Assembly (NCBI GenBank): GCA_036346355.1
Contig: CM070581.1
Location: forward strand, 47,883,849 to 47,947,848
Source: Rhipidocladum racemiflorum
Taxonomy: Eukaryota; Streptophyta; Magnoliopsida; Poales; Poaceae
Length of the DNA stretch: 64,000 bases
Reading direction: 5' to 3'
Positions within the stretch are counted from its first letter, which is position 1. Each line of letters starts with the position of its first letter. The translations under genes and the position numbers were made by a program. The notes under the pieces were generated by a model that saw nothing but the letters and a program-made list of their open reading frames with translations, was not told the DNA's origin and made no database searches. Positions 33,599 through 45,639 of this stretch are shown here, one piece after another.

Positions 33599-34724
33599 GT
33601 ACCATAGCCCTTGTGTGGAACCGCTGCTTGCTTCTACACAAATGACAAGTGAATGGATTTGTCCATTTTGCTTCCAGTTAGAAATTGGGGATCCATTAGA
33701 GAGAGGGATACAAGAAAAGGTAATCAGTTGGTTTGATAAATCTGATTAAGGCGATGACTCATATTATAGTCGATATCAATGTAAGTTTTACATATGTCTC
33801 AAGGGAACCGCCTGCACTTCTTGCACTTATTGAACTCCTCGATTCTGCAAAGGGTTTCTACACAGGTATTTTTCAATATGAATATTTATTTTAAAGTCAG
33901 TTTCCTCATTACGGTTGACTAACAATTACTTTTTACAGATTGATGAGTTGGATTTGTTGGAACAAATTGTCAAGAAGGGCCTTAACTTCAAGTCCTATTT
34001 GATGCAACTTTTGCATGATGCAGATTCTTCCCATGGAGAAGATCTTAGTGTCATGTACAAATCTCTTCTAGTTGCTCTAATGGTGATCATTGGCAGTTTT
34101 ATCCCTATTTTTGACAAATAGTTATGCACTTTAGGTGCTCTCAATTCTGAAGTGATGGATGTGTTAGAAAAATAAACAAGTGTGCTATTTCTGTAACTTT
34201 TTATTCTGTCATTTTTGATAGGCAACATCAGCTGCTGGCTTATATGATCACCAAGTCAGCCGCAATGTTGAGCTATTGCTGAGCAGATATTCATGGAAGA
34301 AGCAAATTCATAAACTTTTGTGTGGTGGAAAAAAGACATTGATCCAACAAGTACTGCGCCTTGACAAAGAGGTAATACAGTTGATGTCAAAAACATAATT
34401 CATCTTATTGGAACATTTACTTGGGTGTTTAATTATGGATGGAGCACCATAAGGTGTTTTGCCAACCACCGTGATACCAATATGAGAAATGGTACATGTT
34501 GTCTGCAGGTAATGGAATTATCATTCTATAGATTCTCTGGCCAAATGGTACATTCTTCACCAAGTTGGATGGATATCAAGGACATGCAGGCGCAAGTCAA
34601 TTTGGCAATCAATCATAAGGGAGTGCCAACCAGGCTATTGACAACAGAAAGAGCAGTGCAAGCTATTTTGAGCTTCAGCTGGCGGCATCTATAAATGCCA
34701 GCGAAGTTAAGAAACTTCTTTTAG
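33599..34724 (+). pseudogene. KDM5/JMJ17-like histone demethylase exons (captured fragment)
   Basis: Exons bounded by AG/GT: 33599-33719 encodes YHSPCVEPLL...SEWICPFCFQLE, the second half of a PHD finger. 33939-34082 encodes IDELDLLEQIVKKG...DLSVMYKSLLVALM. 34222-34371 encodes GLYDHQVSRNVELLLSRYS then WKKQIHKLLCGGKK...VLRLDKE. A last piece ends at 34724 (FELQLAASINASEVKKLL). I recognise these as the PLU-1-like C-terminal region of plant KDM5 proteins, which remove H3K4 methylation. The JmjC, JmjN and ARID parts are absent. Introns are retained, so this is a DNA-level copy, not a retrocopy. No continuous frame links it to a start codon with certainty. Confidence 0.65.
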
Positions 34725-35559
34725 GTGAGCCTATTGACATCTTTTGGCTCATTGCTTTTTTGGTTTATCTATTTATGAGTTTATGCAGCAAACGTTGGAT
34801 GGCATATGAGTGTAAACTTAAACGATGTCATAGGAGCAACAAATATGCAGTGCAGTAGCATGTGTTGCCTTAATAGTTACGAATATCCATAATGCCTTCG
34901 ATCAAGTCATTTTATATAAAAACAAATGGATTCAAATAGAATACAACTTACTCTGTCAGGACACGTATGTGGAACTGTCACTAAGGAGTTGCATTAGCTA
35001 CGTTCCGTTTATAGACTGGTCATCAGTATCATTTATTCCAACTAACTTCACTTGATTTTTAACACACATTCCAGGTGGAACTCCATCTACGTTAGTCAGC
35101 ATAATTGGGTACAAGTAGTACCGACGCAGTGCAAAGGACATTTACTACTTCCTCCAAGTAAGTAAAATCCAAAATCATAGCATCTAAAGAGCACAATGAT
35201 TAGGTATCATTTTTTGATTTTCGTGATTCCTTTTGCTGTGCTGCAGTCCAATGCAAGCGTGAAGAGCTCGCAGCAATGTTGTAGACAAGAGATGAATTAA
35301 GGAAGCTTAGATGTTGAATAGTTAATTTTGTACAACTATCATCTCTCGAAGCAACGGATTAACAGGGTCTGAAATGTGGCCCTAATACTGTGCATATGTT
35401 ATTCATGTCTGTACTTGTGCGCATGCGATCTCTTGCGGCTCACATAATGTTTGCAAAATTGACTGAGGTCAGGAGGTATGCTTCTCTCCTTAATCATTTA
35501 ACTGCATATTCCTTCGTCTCTATCTGTTGTTTAGCATCCTTTGTCTCTTCAGTTTCTGT

Positions 35560-35970
35560 CAACTGCAGTTGAAGCTGGCATTGAAGGAGACTTCACATTA
35601 CAGAGTAGGTGCTGGAAATGTCTCAAACAGCAATGCCTTAGATTCTGTCAAAGCAATATGCTGCATATTGCTTTGGTTGGTATCAACAATCAGATGAGTA
35701 CTCTTCAAGACAGGTTCATTTACTCTTTGTATCCTAATATCACTATTTTTTATTGATGAAAACATAAGATTTCATGATTTTGTTTACTTACCTCTTCCAC
35801 TCTGTCCTCTTTTTATTGGTGATGAGGATCAAGCTCAAGAAAGGATCAACAAACTTTCCAAGATTTTGAAGGACAACACTATAGCATCACATCTCAATGT
35901 TGTTGGTGTTAGGGTTGTCAGCCGCATTATCCAAAGAGATGAAGGGCGCGTCTGCTGTGAAAGAATATAA
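35560..35970 (+). pseudogene. Unrecognised exon-like segment
   Basis: Two open pieces: one reads LKLALKETSHYRVGAGNVS (about 35570-35625). The other (about 35826-35970) reads DEDQAQERINKLSKILKD then LNVVGVRVVSRIIQRDEGR. Both sit between plausible splice sites, downstream of the demethylase exons. I do not recognise the family. It may be a second captured gene or the end of the first. Confidence 0.3.
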
Positions 35971-38389
35971 TTTATCGTTGTGGCACATATTTTTGTTTTT
36001 TAATTTGCATTATATGGATGTACATCGTTACTGTTAGTAGATAGGTAGAGCTCAAATTTCATTTGAATCGTTGTCCATAACATTTGATATGAATGTGTGT
36101 GCTCTGATTGTACTTTTGGATTGCAATAAAAAGGATTTTTATTCCTTGTTGTGGATCCTCGATGTTTTAACAGAAAAAATGTTGTCTTAAACATATGAAA
36201 GTGTTCATTATTTTTGAATGATCAAGACTAAATATATATAGCTGGGACTATTCTTATACACTAATAATGTGGTCAATAATACTATAGAGTGGTCGTTAAT
36301 GCTATAGCAGTGGTTGTCTGAATGTTAGCTAGCCACGACCACAAAGTGGTCGTTAATACTAGAAATGTGGTTGTTGATAGTACATAATTAACGAGGACAC
36401 ACCATCTCGTCGTTAAAAAAATTAACGACAGAAATTTTTATGTGGTTGTTAATACTATTAACGACGGAGGCTTTAACGACGGCTAACGACCACAATTTTG
36501 TGGTCGTTAATGACTTTTAGCGACCACATGTGGACTTTTAACGACCGTATCTCCCATCGTTGATAATCGTTTTTCTAGTTGTGACCATAACTCGCTCGTG
36601 TCTAAAACATAACTTTTATTTTCATTTTTACCAACATATCAACACCCTTTACTATCATATCCGACCTTTTTAAATTGTGTAAAGACTCAAGCCTATCATT
36701 CTACCCTTGTCTAAAGCATGGCTAAGCATAAGCATTTAATAATCGATTATACCCATGTTTCATTTCATAGAATGAGTAATCCTAGCCTAGGGTTCAACAA
36801 GGTTCTCATGTCAATGTAATTAAGGAAATCCCACAACTTAGGTATATGACTACCATTTCCCACAACATAGCATCTTTACGAAAATTTAAACGCATGCATA
36901 ATAGTTTGACAAAACAAAATAGACAACGTAAAATATGGGATCAATATGATCGAGAGGAGGGTGCTTGCCTGTTTGCTCTTCTTTGAGGTTGTCTCGGGAA
37001 TGTAGTCAGGGTCATTATCAACAGACTCCGAAACGTCGTCAGCTACGCGTTTGAACGACAAGAACCACAACAAAAGTAAATAGCAATATATCAAAATAGG
37101 GCAAAAAGGAAATCAGATGCAAATACCAAATTGAACTCATCAAAGAACATAGAAATTTTTGGGAATTTCTTACAACTTCTTGCCTAACAGTTTATTCGCA
37201 TTGGTTTAAGTAAGGTTCTTTTGCATTTTTATTACCTTCGTTCTTTCGATTTCAAGCAACTAAACTTATGTATTTTAATGTTTATAATTTCGAATTCAAG
37301 AAGCTAAGGTTGTTTGGATTAATAAAATTAAGACTTCAATAAAAATGTTCAAGTGAAAAGTACTTAGCCTTAAGCATACCTTGCCCAAAAGTTGATTTAT
37401 CAAAGTTTGGGTTTATAGGATGAAGCTAGTGGTTGTATCTACATGATTATATTGGTGATTCTAGTGACACAAAACATTTTACCTTAAGGTTCATTAAGTC
37501 TAACTATTCAAATCCGAAATCATTAATTACCATAATACTTAGACCTAGTACTAGCAGGATTCAGATGCAAAGCAAGTTATTAATTAAATATTTTTCCATA
37601 TCATGATAGTACAAATACTATAGAGTGATTTCGAGTCAATCTCCCTAATTTTTGCATTTAGACGAGGTATTCTATGGGCGGCTGAAAAGGCTTAAGTGTT
37701 ACTAATTTTCATGCGTTAACAGTTCGGTTTTCGTTTTATGATTACGATTGCACCTTAATATATTATCTAATCATTCTTTAGGTACCGTTAGGGGAAGTCT
37801 AAATGAGTATTTTTAAGTTGGTTTCGCTACATTTCATTTTCATTTGCGACATTTTTCATATAAAGAGGATTATGGCCTTTAATAGATTATGTTCCATATT
37901 GTGTGCATGTGACTTATTTTTGCATAAACAGGAAGGGTACCACTTTTAAATATTTTAGGATTTGGTTTCATCAAATTTTGAGTTCGTTTGCAAAAGTTAC
38001 GACTATTTAAACTATTCTAGCATTGAAACTTCGGCTATCGGACAAATAATGCATACAATGGTGAAACATAAATATTTTCATATATTTAGGATCCTTGTGA
38101 CGCCAGGAACTCAACTAAACTTGATTTACCAAATTTCACATCCATTTGATCCATATTTTAATTAGTAGTGAATTTGCATGCATGAAAGGCCTTGTATAAC
38201 AATTTTCTTTATAATGCATAAAATGGTATTCAAGTAAACTTGATTCAAATAATGTAAATCAACAAGAAACATGCAAGTTTTTATTACATAATCTGGATTC
38301 CTATAGCTCAACTCAAATTTAGAAATTTATTTCATTTCATTTGGACCTTTCTAGCAAAAGATATAAAGGAAATAGTAAATAGAGCAAAA

Positions 38390-38620
38390 ATAAAAATAAA
38401 AACCCCAAAACCTCTCGAATGAAGCCACTGAGCTCTTCCACTATGCTACAATACTTCTTGTGCCAAGGCAAAAGTATACTTGAGGTGTGCATGCACGAGA
38501 CCACTGGGAAATGAAGGAAAAAATCCAACAGTACTATTGGAACGGGAATTCGAACTCGGGCTGAAGGCATCAAGCTCAGCACTCATTACACTGGGCTATG
38601 GTGTCTCCTGTGACGTGAGT
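38390..38620 (-). repeat. Possible tRNA-derived SINE-like segment
   Basis: On the minus strand TAGCCCAGTGTAATGAG resembles an RNA polymerase III A box, and GAGTTCGAATTCCC, about 30 bp on, resembles a B box. A T-rich tail follows near 38390. No target duplication or cloverleaf was established, so it could be a chance match inside the LTR. Confidence 0.3.
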
Positions 38621-39090
38621 GCTAGCCAAAATATATGAAGCTACTTACACTCTCTTCCCTCGACACGAAGACATCTCGACCAGAGGTAGAAGAAGATGAT
38701 CCAATGGATCTTCAGACTTCCAGAGCTGCAAGCAAAAGAAGAGGAGAAGAGCAGGGTTTAGGGCGCTGCAATGGAGATGAGTTGGAGCACTTCTTCACCG
38801 CAGCACCGAGTGCTCAACTTCTCTCTAGTTCGGGCGTTCACCGGCGAGGAAGGAGGAGGCACAGTGAGCTTCAGCTCAAACCAATGGAGGAAGTCTGGGA
38901 GGGGAAAAAAGGGTGGAAGAGTGACATCTCGCTCTCCTTTAAATGCCCAGCAACGGAGCAGGCTAGGCGACCGGAAGGAGATAGCGTGGCGCAGAGGTTC
39001 TGAGCACGTTCAAGCGTGTCGTGCGCAGGATGGGGCGGCGTGGTAGGGCAGGTAGGGGGGAGGAGGAGAGAGGCAACGACGTGAGGGGAG

Positions 39091-39100
39091 CTGACGGAGT
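39091..39100. other. MULE target site duplication, left
   Basis: CTGACGGAGT, identical to 54841-54850. The shared text extends three more bases (GGG), so the exact edge is uncertain by up to 3 bp. MULEs typically make 8-11 bp duplications. Confidence 0.92.
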
Positions 39101-39402
39101 GGGAAATTTTGGAATTCTATACATTTGGTTACCCGTATTTACAAAACTAGACAACACATTTGCGTATTTACAAAAATCTCCATCATACCTGAAATTTGAA
39201 AATTCGTTTACCCTTTCTCGAAATTTCAAATTTCGTTTTAGGTGTATTTGAAACATCAAATTTCGGGTAAACTGAAAACGAAATAGCAGTTTTCGGGGAT
39301 GAGTGTTAACTGAAATTTGAAATTTCGGGTATGAGGTGGCACCTCATACCCGAAATATGGTATTTCGGCTATGCCTTTTCCCTTTTTTTTTTTTTTGCTT
39401 TT
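39101..39402 (+). repeat. Left terminal inverted repeat of the MULE
   Basis: Begins GGGAAATTTTGGAATTCTAT. By-eye matches to the right end include CGTATTTACA, TTTGC(G/A)TATTTACAAAAATCTC, TTTCGTTTACCCTTT, AAATTTCGTTTTA and TATTTCGGCTATGCC. It holds a perfect palindrome, GGTATGAGGTG/CACCTCATACC, at about 39330-39354. Confidence 0.9.
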
Positions 39403-39599
39403 TCGCTGCTTTGTTGAACGACATGCATGTTGATTGATTTTGCCTGCATGCGGACGGAGGGAATATGATGCAGCTTCACAGGAGAAGAAAAGAATCTGCA
39501 TGCGCTTAAGAAAAGAAGAGAAAGCCAGGAGGATTAGACGGATTAGATAGCGACTAGACGGTGGCAATTAATTTGTCTCCCCGTGATTAAGGAGGAAGA

Positions 39600-39830
39600 G
39601 CTGCTCGCGGGACTATAAGAAGATACAGCAGCGGCAAAAGAAACGCCTCGCTCGACAGAGGTTTGGAGAACTGAAACTCATTTCCTTTGTTCGTTTTTTA
39701 GGTTCAGAGAGTGACTCACGGTGTTTTTTTGTAGAGATTGTTGAACACAGACGCTCGGGAGCCGACTGGCGCGAAGAGACGATATCGTGTGTATTGACTG
39801 TACTACATAAAAGGTATGTATTTTCGTTAG
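39600..39830 (+). promoter_or_regulatory. Probable transposase promoter
   Basis: GACTATAAGAAG at about 39611-39622 is TATA-like, about 280 bp before the first open transposase segment and 210 bp inside the left TIR. Promoters near TIRs are usual for MULEs. The start site is not defined. Confidence 0.4.
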
Positions 39831-39896
39831 ATGAATTTAGGATGGCAGTAACATGAAAGATATTGTGTAAAAATATATTTCGGAGAGCGTCCCACA

Positions 39897-42327
39897 GTGT
39901 TGCATGGGAGATTCGTGAGCATTGACAACTGCCTACACGTAGATAGCAGTATAGCCACCCCGAATGAACTGTGGGAGCTAAAATCACATGTCATCACTCT
40001 GTTCGGTGCGAGCCTTGAGACGCACAGAGTTCGTCTAGATGGGGTTCGTCCACGATTGGTCCCCAACACCTCGATGGTTGTGCACACGCTCTTCCCGTTA
40101 CGGAGCGAAAGTGCGTGGGCTTTGTATGTCCGCAAAGCGGGTGAAGAGAATTTCGAGGTGGGAGTGTACGTGGAGATATTGCCACGGCACGAGGCCGGAG
40201 CGGTGCATCTACTTCCCAAGCAGTAGAACATGAGATATCATATACACCACCCGAACCAGACATTGTGGAGGAGGGGACATCAGGGGGAGGGGAAGAAGAA
40301 GCCGAGGCGGCGGAGGTTGATGGGGAATGCATGGATGATGAAGACGGTGGAAACAGGGATGAAGAAGCGGCAGACAATGATGACCCAAGACTGGCTATAT
40401 AGTACTTCCGGGCCATGGGTCAACTCAATTGTATCATGGCGGATTACAGTAAGATATCCGCGTCGGGGCACTCCTAGAACGATGTCCAAATTGGACAAGA
40501 GTTCGCTAACAAGTTGGAGGCCATTCACTTTCTTAGCAACTATGCCGTCATGACAAGACGGGAGCACACTCTTCACCGTTCAGACAGGACGGTATATGAG
40601 GTTAGGTGCACGAAGTATCCGGGTTGTCCCTTCTTTGTGCGAGCTCACAAGCCCAAGCACGAAGACCACTTTAAGATAGCTACATACACGCCTCATACGT
40701 GCACAGAGGAGTCCATAAGGAACATGAGCGGACTTGAGGGCGTGAGGTTCATAGCCCAACTCCGCTTGACCGCCGTTGGAAGCGACAAAGAGATGACTCC
40801 CCGTAAAATTATGGAGGAGGTGCAGAGTAGAAATGGGATGGTCATCACGTACCATACGACCTGGAGAGTGAAGCAGAAGGCAATGAAGATGCTGTTCGGG
40901 GGTTTCGAGGAGTCTTTCAACTATGCCCCTAGTTTGCTATGGAAGATAGCCATGACGAACCCGGGCACACAGTTCGCAGTGGCCGATGAGCCCGTCATGC
41001 TGGAAGACGGGTCGTTCAGCTTGACGGACCAGTACCTCTTCAGGGTATTCTGGTCATTCGGGCAATGCATCGAAGCTTTCAGGTACTGCAGGCCAGTCCT
41101 ATGCGTGGACGGGACATTCCTGAGTGGGAAGTTCCACAGGACGCTGCTAACTGCTCTCGCTGCAGATGCAAATAACCAAATCCTCCCGGTGGCGTTCGCT
41201 CTCGTGGAGAGCGAGAACAATGATAGTTGGTTGTGGTTTCTGACTCTGCTGAAGAGCCGGGTCGTCGGTTCCCGGGAGAGCGTATGCGTTGTCTCCGACC
41301 GGAACAAAGGCCTTCTCCACGCGTTGGATGTCATGCACGACAACAACACAAGTTCAACGCGATATGGACGCAGCTGAACGAGGCCACAGAGAAGATGATG
41401 GAGGACGACCAATCCCAGCAGCAACAACTCCTTTCGCAAATGGTGGGAGGACAGACCGTGTTTTCTAGAACCTGGCCCACCTTCAGCCAGTGGATCGCGG
41501 GGAAGCCAGCGGAGCGGTGGGCGCTACTCCACGACACGAACGGAGCGAGGTATAGACAAACCATAGCTTAACGCAGATCATCTCACCTCCTTGTATTCAT
41601 TTCCATACAAGCTAACATACACCATGACAGGTACAACGTCATGACAATGAACATACCGGAGGCGTTCAACAACGTACTGAAGGGTGTGCGCGCCCTGCCG
41701 TTGTGTTCAATCATTGAGCTCACATTCTACCGGGCAGCTGATTACTTCCAAGATCGCAGAAATGCGGCCGTGACGTGCGTCACCACGTACGCAACCAGAG
41801 TGGAGAAGATGCTCGCGGAGAGAAGGAGGAAGGCGCACTTCCACCGCATAAGGATTTATGACCTGGGGGCGAATAAATTTGAGGTCATGTGCAAGCGCAG
41901 ACATGCATCCGGGTATCTCGCGGGGGACACCGTGCAGCAGTGCCAGCTAGGGGCCGAGGAAGTGGTGTGCACGTGCAACAAGCCGAAGCTTCAGCACATC
42001 CCGTGCTCCCATGTGTTGGCGGCATGTCATGATATGGGTGGGAACGATGCATCACAGTACATCTCGCCTTACTACACCACGCATGCTTTGAAGAACACCT
42101 GGCGTCCGAAGATGAGTCCGTTCTCAATCGGAGCGAACAACAAGCTCATGGAAGGCCCAACCTGGAAACCATATCCCGCGAGTAGGCGCACACACCAAGG
42201 TAGGCCAAGGGCCAGACTGCAAGGTGACATGGATGCGGCTGATGCGGTGGACGGCTTGCAAAAGTGTAAAATATGCAGACAACCCGGACACGACCGTAGG
42301 AGGTGCCCCAATGCACCCAATACCTAG
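39897..42327 (+). pseudogene. Mutator-like (mudrA-type) transposase
   Basis: N-terminal piece 39897-40223 (LHGRFVSIDNCLHVDSS...WALYVRKAGEENFEVGVYVE), then after a one-base frameshift an acidic linker, a MuDR-type domain (VQIGQEF...YEVRCTKYPGCPFFVR) and the MULE transposase domain with CVDGTFLSGKF (first Asp) and VVSDRNKGLLHAL (second Asp). At about 41343 the frame jumps and the usual C-H-rich stretch after the second Asp is missing, so about 40 or more residues are lost. A GT-AG intron (41550-41630) rejoins in phase to a SWIM finger (CTCNKPKLQHIPCSH) and a CCHC knuckle (CKICRQPGHDRRRC). In-frame TAGs lie at 40400 and 40475. It would bind the TIRs and catalyse excision and insertion. Confidence 0.9.
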
Positions 42328-42507
42328 TCATCTGCCTTTGATTATGTTTGAAATGTTCCATGCTGCTTTGTTACGTCGCGTTCGAACTTGTATTGGTAAT
42401 TTTGAGCTATCGAAATGTACCTGTGTTTGCCGGCATTGCATGTATGATGCTTCAAGCTTGTGTAAACCTACTTTCATGTCATGTATCATTTGTTTCAACA
42501 GCGCGTG

Positions 42508-45087
42508 ATGGCTGCTAATGCAGTTCCAGAGCTTCTCCGTGAGTCAGTAAATGCCCCACATCGTGCGAGGGCCATTTTTGCTGGAGCTATGGTAAGATGC
42601 ATTACTATATTACCTGCCATTAATTTGTCTAGAAATAGCTAACCAATTTGTTATTAATCTTTCGGTTGCCCCCTCTCTTCTGTCGGTCGTTGCACAAGTT
42701 AAAGAAGTTGGACTATCGATTCCACTATCGACTAGGTCGTGCGGGTCTACTACCCTTTGCACTTCTCATGGATGGGGCTCAGCTTGGAGGAGGGCAGACC
42801 ACACCCATGCCTGCCATTAATCGTGCGCTTCTTACTGGTCTCGTGGACCGATGGCGGCCGAAGATACACACATTTCACCTACCGTTTGGTGAGATGTCCA
42901 TTACTTTGAGGGATGTGGCCATGCTAACTGGCCTCCCCATCAGGGGACAGCCGTTGGTTCTTCGTCGCCCCAGCAGGCAGCACTGGCAGCAGTACATAAC
43001 GGGAAGGTATTACAACCACTCGTTGTTTTATGTTCGTAATGTGCAGGTTATTATCAACTCTCTTAATCCGGAGTTCTCGCAGGTTTGGTGTCCCGTACGA
43101 ACAGAAGGAAAATGGGGTGTCCATGACTTGGCTACAGACATTGCAGGAGTACAATCCCTGCTCACCTGATGCCGACGAAGATACAGTGCTACGCCACTAT
43201 GAGGTCTACCTGTACTACTTGCTGGGTGGTGTGATGTTCACGTCCACCGCAGGAGACCTGATCTTCCCGCATATTGTGTGGATTGCTCGTCAGTTGGCCG
43301 GTGACCTCGACGACATCCCGGCCTACAGCTGGGGATCTGCGGTCCTGGTGGACACGTACCATGGATTGTGCGATGCATGCCATCGCTAGACTTACAGGGG
43401 CACTATTACCGGATGCCTGCAACTCCTTTAGATGTGGAGTTGGGAGTACCTTCCAATCTCTCGGCCAGAGATCCGCACGAGCTACTACCTTGTTGCCGTC
43501 AACGCTGCCATGCCAGAACCCAATCGGCCTACAATGGGGTACCGTTGGCTGCACGCACGACTCCGATAGTCGCCAGAGGGTGACCACTCGAGCTACACGC
43601 GTGTTGTCGCCGATCTAGACCTGCTGACCGAAGCACATGTGAACTGGGATCCATGGTCACCGCAAAGAGCCGCCGAGCTTGCGACGGACACCCAAATATC
43701 TAGCTGGTGCACGGTGGACTACCCCCTGTGGATGACCACATGCTTCCTACTCTACATGAACGCGGTTGAGGTGTACTCGCCCGAACGGATCCAGAGGCAG
43801 TTCGGTTTCCGGCAGGTAGTCCCTGTTCCACCACCGCGGGACGGCGAGAGATCTCACGGGTATGCATTTACTTATTTTCAATGTTTGCCCACTCTACGCA
43901 AATTTTAGAATCTAACGTCCTTGCATTTGTAGGAGAAGCGCGAAGGGCAGTGCGGCCGCAGCGGACTGGACCAACGTCAATGCCACCCACATTACGCGGT
44001 GGAACGAGAGTGCATTTCAGGAGGTTGTCCATCTCTCTGTGCCATACGACCCCCAGGAGTATGACAACTACTTGACATGGTACCGTCCGCGCACGCGCGC
44101 CACATTGCTTAGCAACGAGGTCGACGAAAGAGCAATGTCCTATCATGAGGACCGATCTTGACAAGTCCACATTATGGTACTTACAATACCGTAATAATTT
44201 CCTCCGCAAATTCCTTAACCCAAGTTCTAATACCCCAGTAATGCTACGCAGACGCAGGAGGGATCCGAGCTGTATACCAAAGCTGACCGACTTGCGGGCC
44301 AAACTGAAGGCACCTCTGGCTCCTCATCAGCAACAAATCAGATGAGAAGGTACCTCGCGTCCAGGGGGCACGATTCATGTCCGCTATCCGTGGCCTTGGA
44401 GGATGGTCACGGACACACGGCCGCAGCTACGGCTCATCTCCCATGGAACCTGCCGCTAGCTCACAGCCGAGGCAATCCTGCACCGTCCGTCCGTCCAGTG
44501 CTGAGGTGGCCGATGTCGCTCGACGTGCATCCATGTCACATGCACCGAGCCATTCATCGTGACGTCACTTCGTCCCACCTGTTGAAGTACCAGCTGATGA
44601 AAGACCGGGTCCTACACAACATGACAACATACCCGGTCCTTCCAGTCGTCACCCTCTCACAGATGTGCCTCATGTATCATAGTTCTTTGGGGCAGAGGTC
44701 ACTCCCACACCCCAATGGAGTGGGCCCGAAGTTTTTGACGAGGACTTCTTCAATGCGCCTACCTTCACTGGCCTACTAGGCGCGCAGCTACAGGGGCCTC
44801 CTCCGCACCAGGCGGGGACCTCACAGGCATCGACATACGTACACCATACGGCTCCCTTAAGGACCATTGATCCAGAGGCGTGGTTTAACGCAATCACCGC
44901 TAGCGGAGGAGGATACTCCGTCGCAACGGGCCCCCCTCCCCGAGACAAGGATTTGGATGTACCAGCAGCCACGGGGAGGGTTGGTCCGTCACAAGCCGCA
45001 GGACAAAGGGAGATACGTCCACCAATGGTGTTCAGCCCCGAGGACCAAATCAGAAGGCAGGCTCAACGGCGGAGAGGGGGACGGTGA
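42508..45087 (+). pseudogene. Plant mobile domain (PMD/MAIN-like) gene
   Basis: ATG at 42508 (MAANAVPELLRES). Exons 42508-42591, 42699-43006, 43083-43859 and 43933 onward join in phase through GT-AG introns. The PMD (PF10536) reads RFHYRLGRAGLLPF, FHLPFGEMSITLRDVAMLTG, then YEVYLYYLLGGVMFTSTAGD, WGSAVLVDTYHGLCDA, MWSWEYLPISRP and LYMNAVEVYSPERIQRQFGF. A Ser/Pro/Gly-rich tail ends in QRRRGGR with stop at 45087. TAGs at 43387, 43429, 43567 and 44680 and a TGA at 44560 interrupt an otherwise readable frame; the join between about 44160 and 44340 is not resolved. PMD proteins occur in plant genomes and in TEs; MAIN/MAIL1 act in silencing. The biochemical role of this copy is unknown. Confidence 0.85.
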
Positions 45088-45099
45088 CTCTTCGAGCTT

Positions 45100-45639
45100 A
45101 TATATGTGTGCTCATTTGTTAATTGGTTTAGGAGGTATGAGCATGTTATTGATTTGAATTCATTCATTCATATTGTCATTGCTATTTGTTGTACTTGGCT
45201 GAGTATTCGACTAACGCTTGTTTGTCTATTGTTTGTAGGTACCTTGGAGCCGACATGCATGGATGGGAGTGCTGGCTTATCGCTTGTAATCTTAATGAGT
45301 TTATGTCTTGTAATCACCCCAAATTCGTACTAAGTTATCGCTTGTAATCTTAATGAGTTTATGTCTTGTAATTAATTTGTGGCAGTTACATGTGCTTAGT
45401 TGGGTCATGATGGTTACTTCAGACCATGACCCTTGTTTGTGCTTGGTTGGTTATCTTAAGTTGCTTTATGTTGTTGTTATGTTAAATGTTGTCTTTTGTC
45501 TGCTGAGTGGATGTCCTAGTTTTCGGGGAGGTGCTGCTGAAATTTCTAGTGATTTCGGGAACTTGCTAGTATGTCCTAGCTTGGTGGTAGTCGATGTTGT
45601 AATATGTAGTCTAATATGTGCTCGTGCAATAATATCTAG
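45100..45639. other. AT-rich spacer with a short duplication
   Basis: No coding feature. TTATCGCTTGTAATCTTAAT followed by GAGTTTATGTCTTGTAAT is duplicated at about 45277 and 45335. Confidence 0.6.

Larger units (their letters stand above)
32738..36583 (+). mobile_element. Probable CACTA-type element carrying host exons
   Basis: The right edge is clear in type: 36270-36583 is packed with GTTAATAC/GTCGTTAA/CGACCAC repeats on both strands and ends CGTTTTTCTAGTTGTG, which inverts to CACAACTAGAAAAACG, a near-CACTA terminus. The left edge is weaker: ACAACCGTAAGAAAATTTC then GTCGTTAA at about 32738-32770. LTR sequence flanks both sides. No transposase is seen, so it would be non-autonomous, with captured gene pieces inside. 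Confidence 0.5.
36579..39100 (+). repeat. LTR body, interrupted on the right by the MULE
   Basis: It shares GGGATCAATATG(A/G)TC, a following GCTTGCCT-type block and ACGCGT with the LTR at 21597-24900, in the same orientation. CTTTAAATGCCC at about 38938 is TATA-like. The sequence is cut at 39100 by the MULE. Continuation pieces are 54851-55063 and 57249-57365, the last ending CAGGTGTTACA. No coding is seen; the ORF at 38635-39003 is probably a chance frame in the GC-rich R/U5-like part. Confidence 0.6.

Noticed and set aside
38525..38620. A tRNA gene on the minus strand
   Set aside because: A- and B-box-like text is present but I could not build a cloverleaf; kept only as a low-confidence SINE-like segment.
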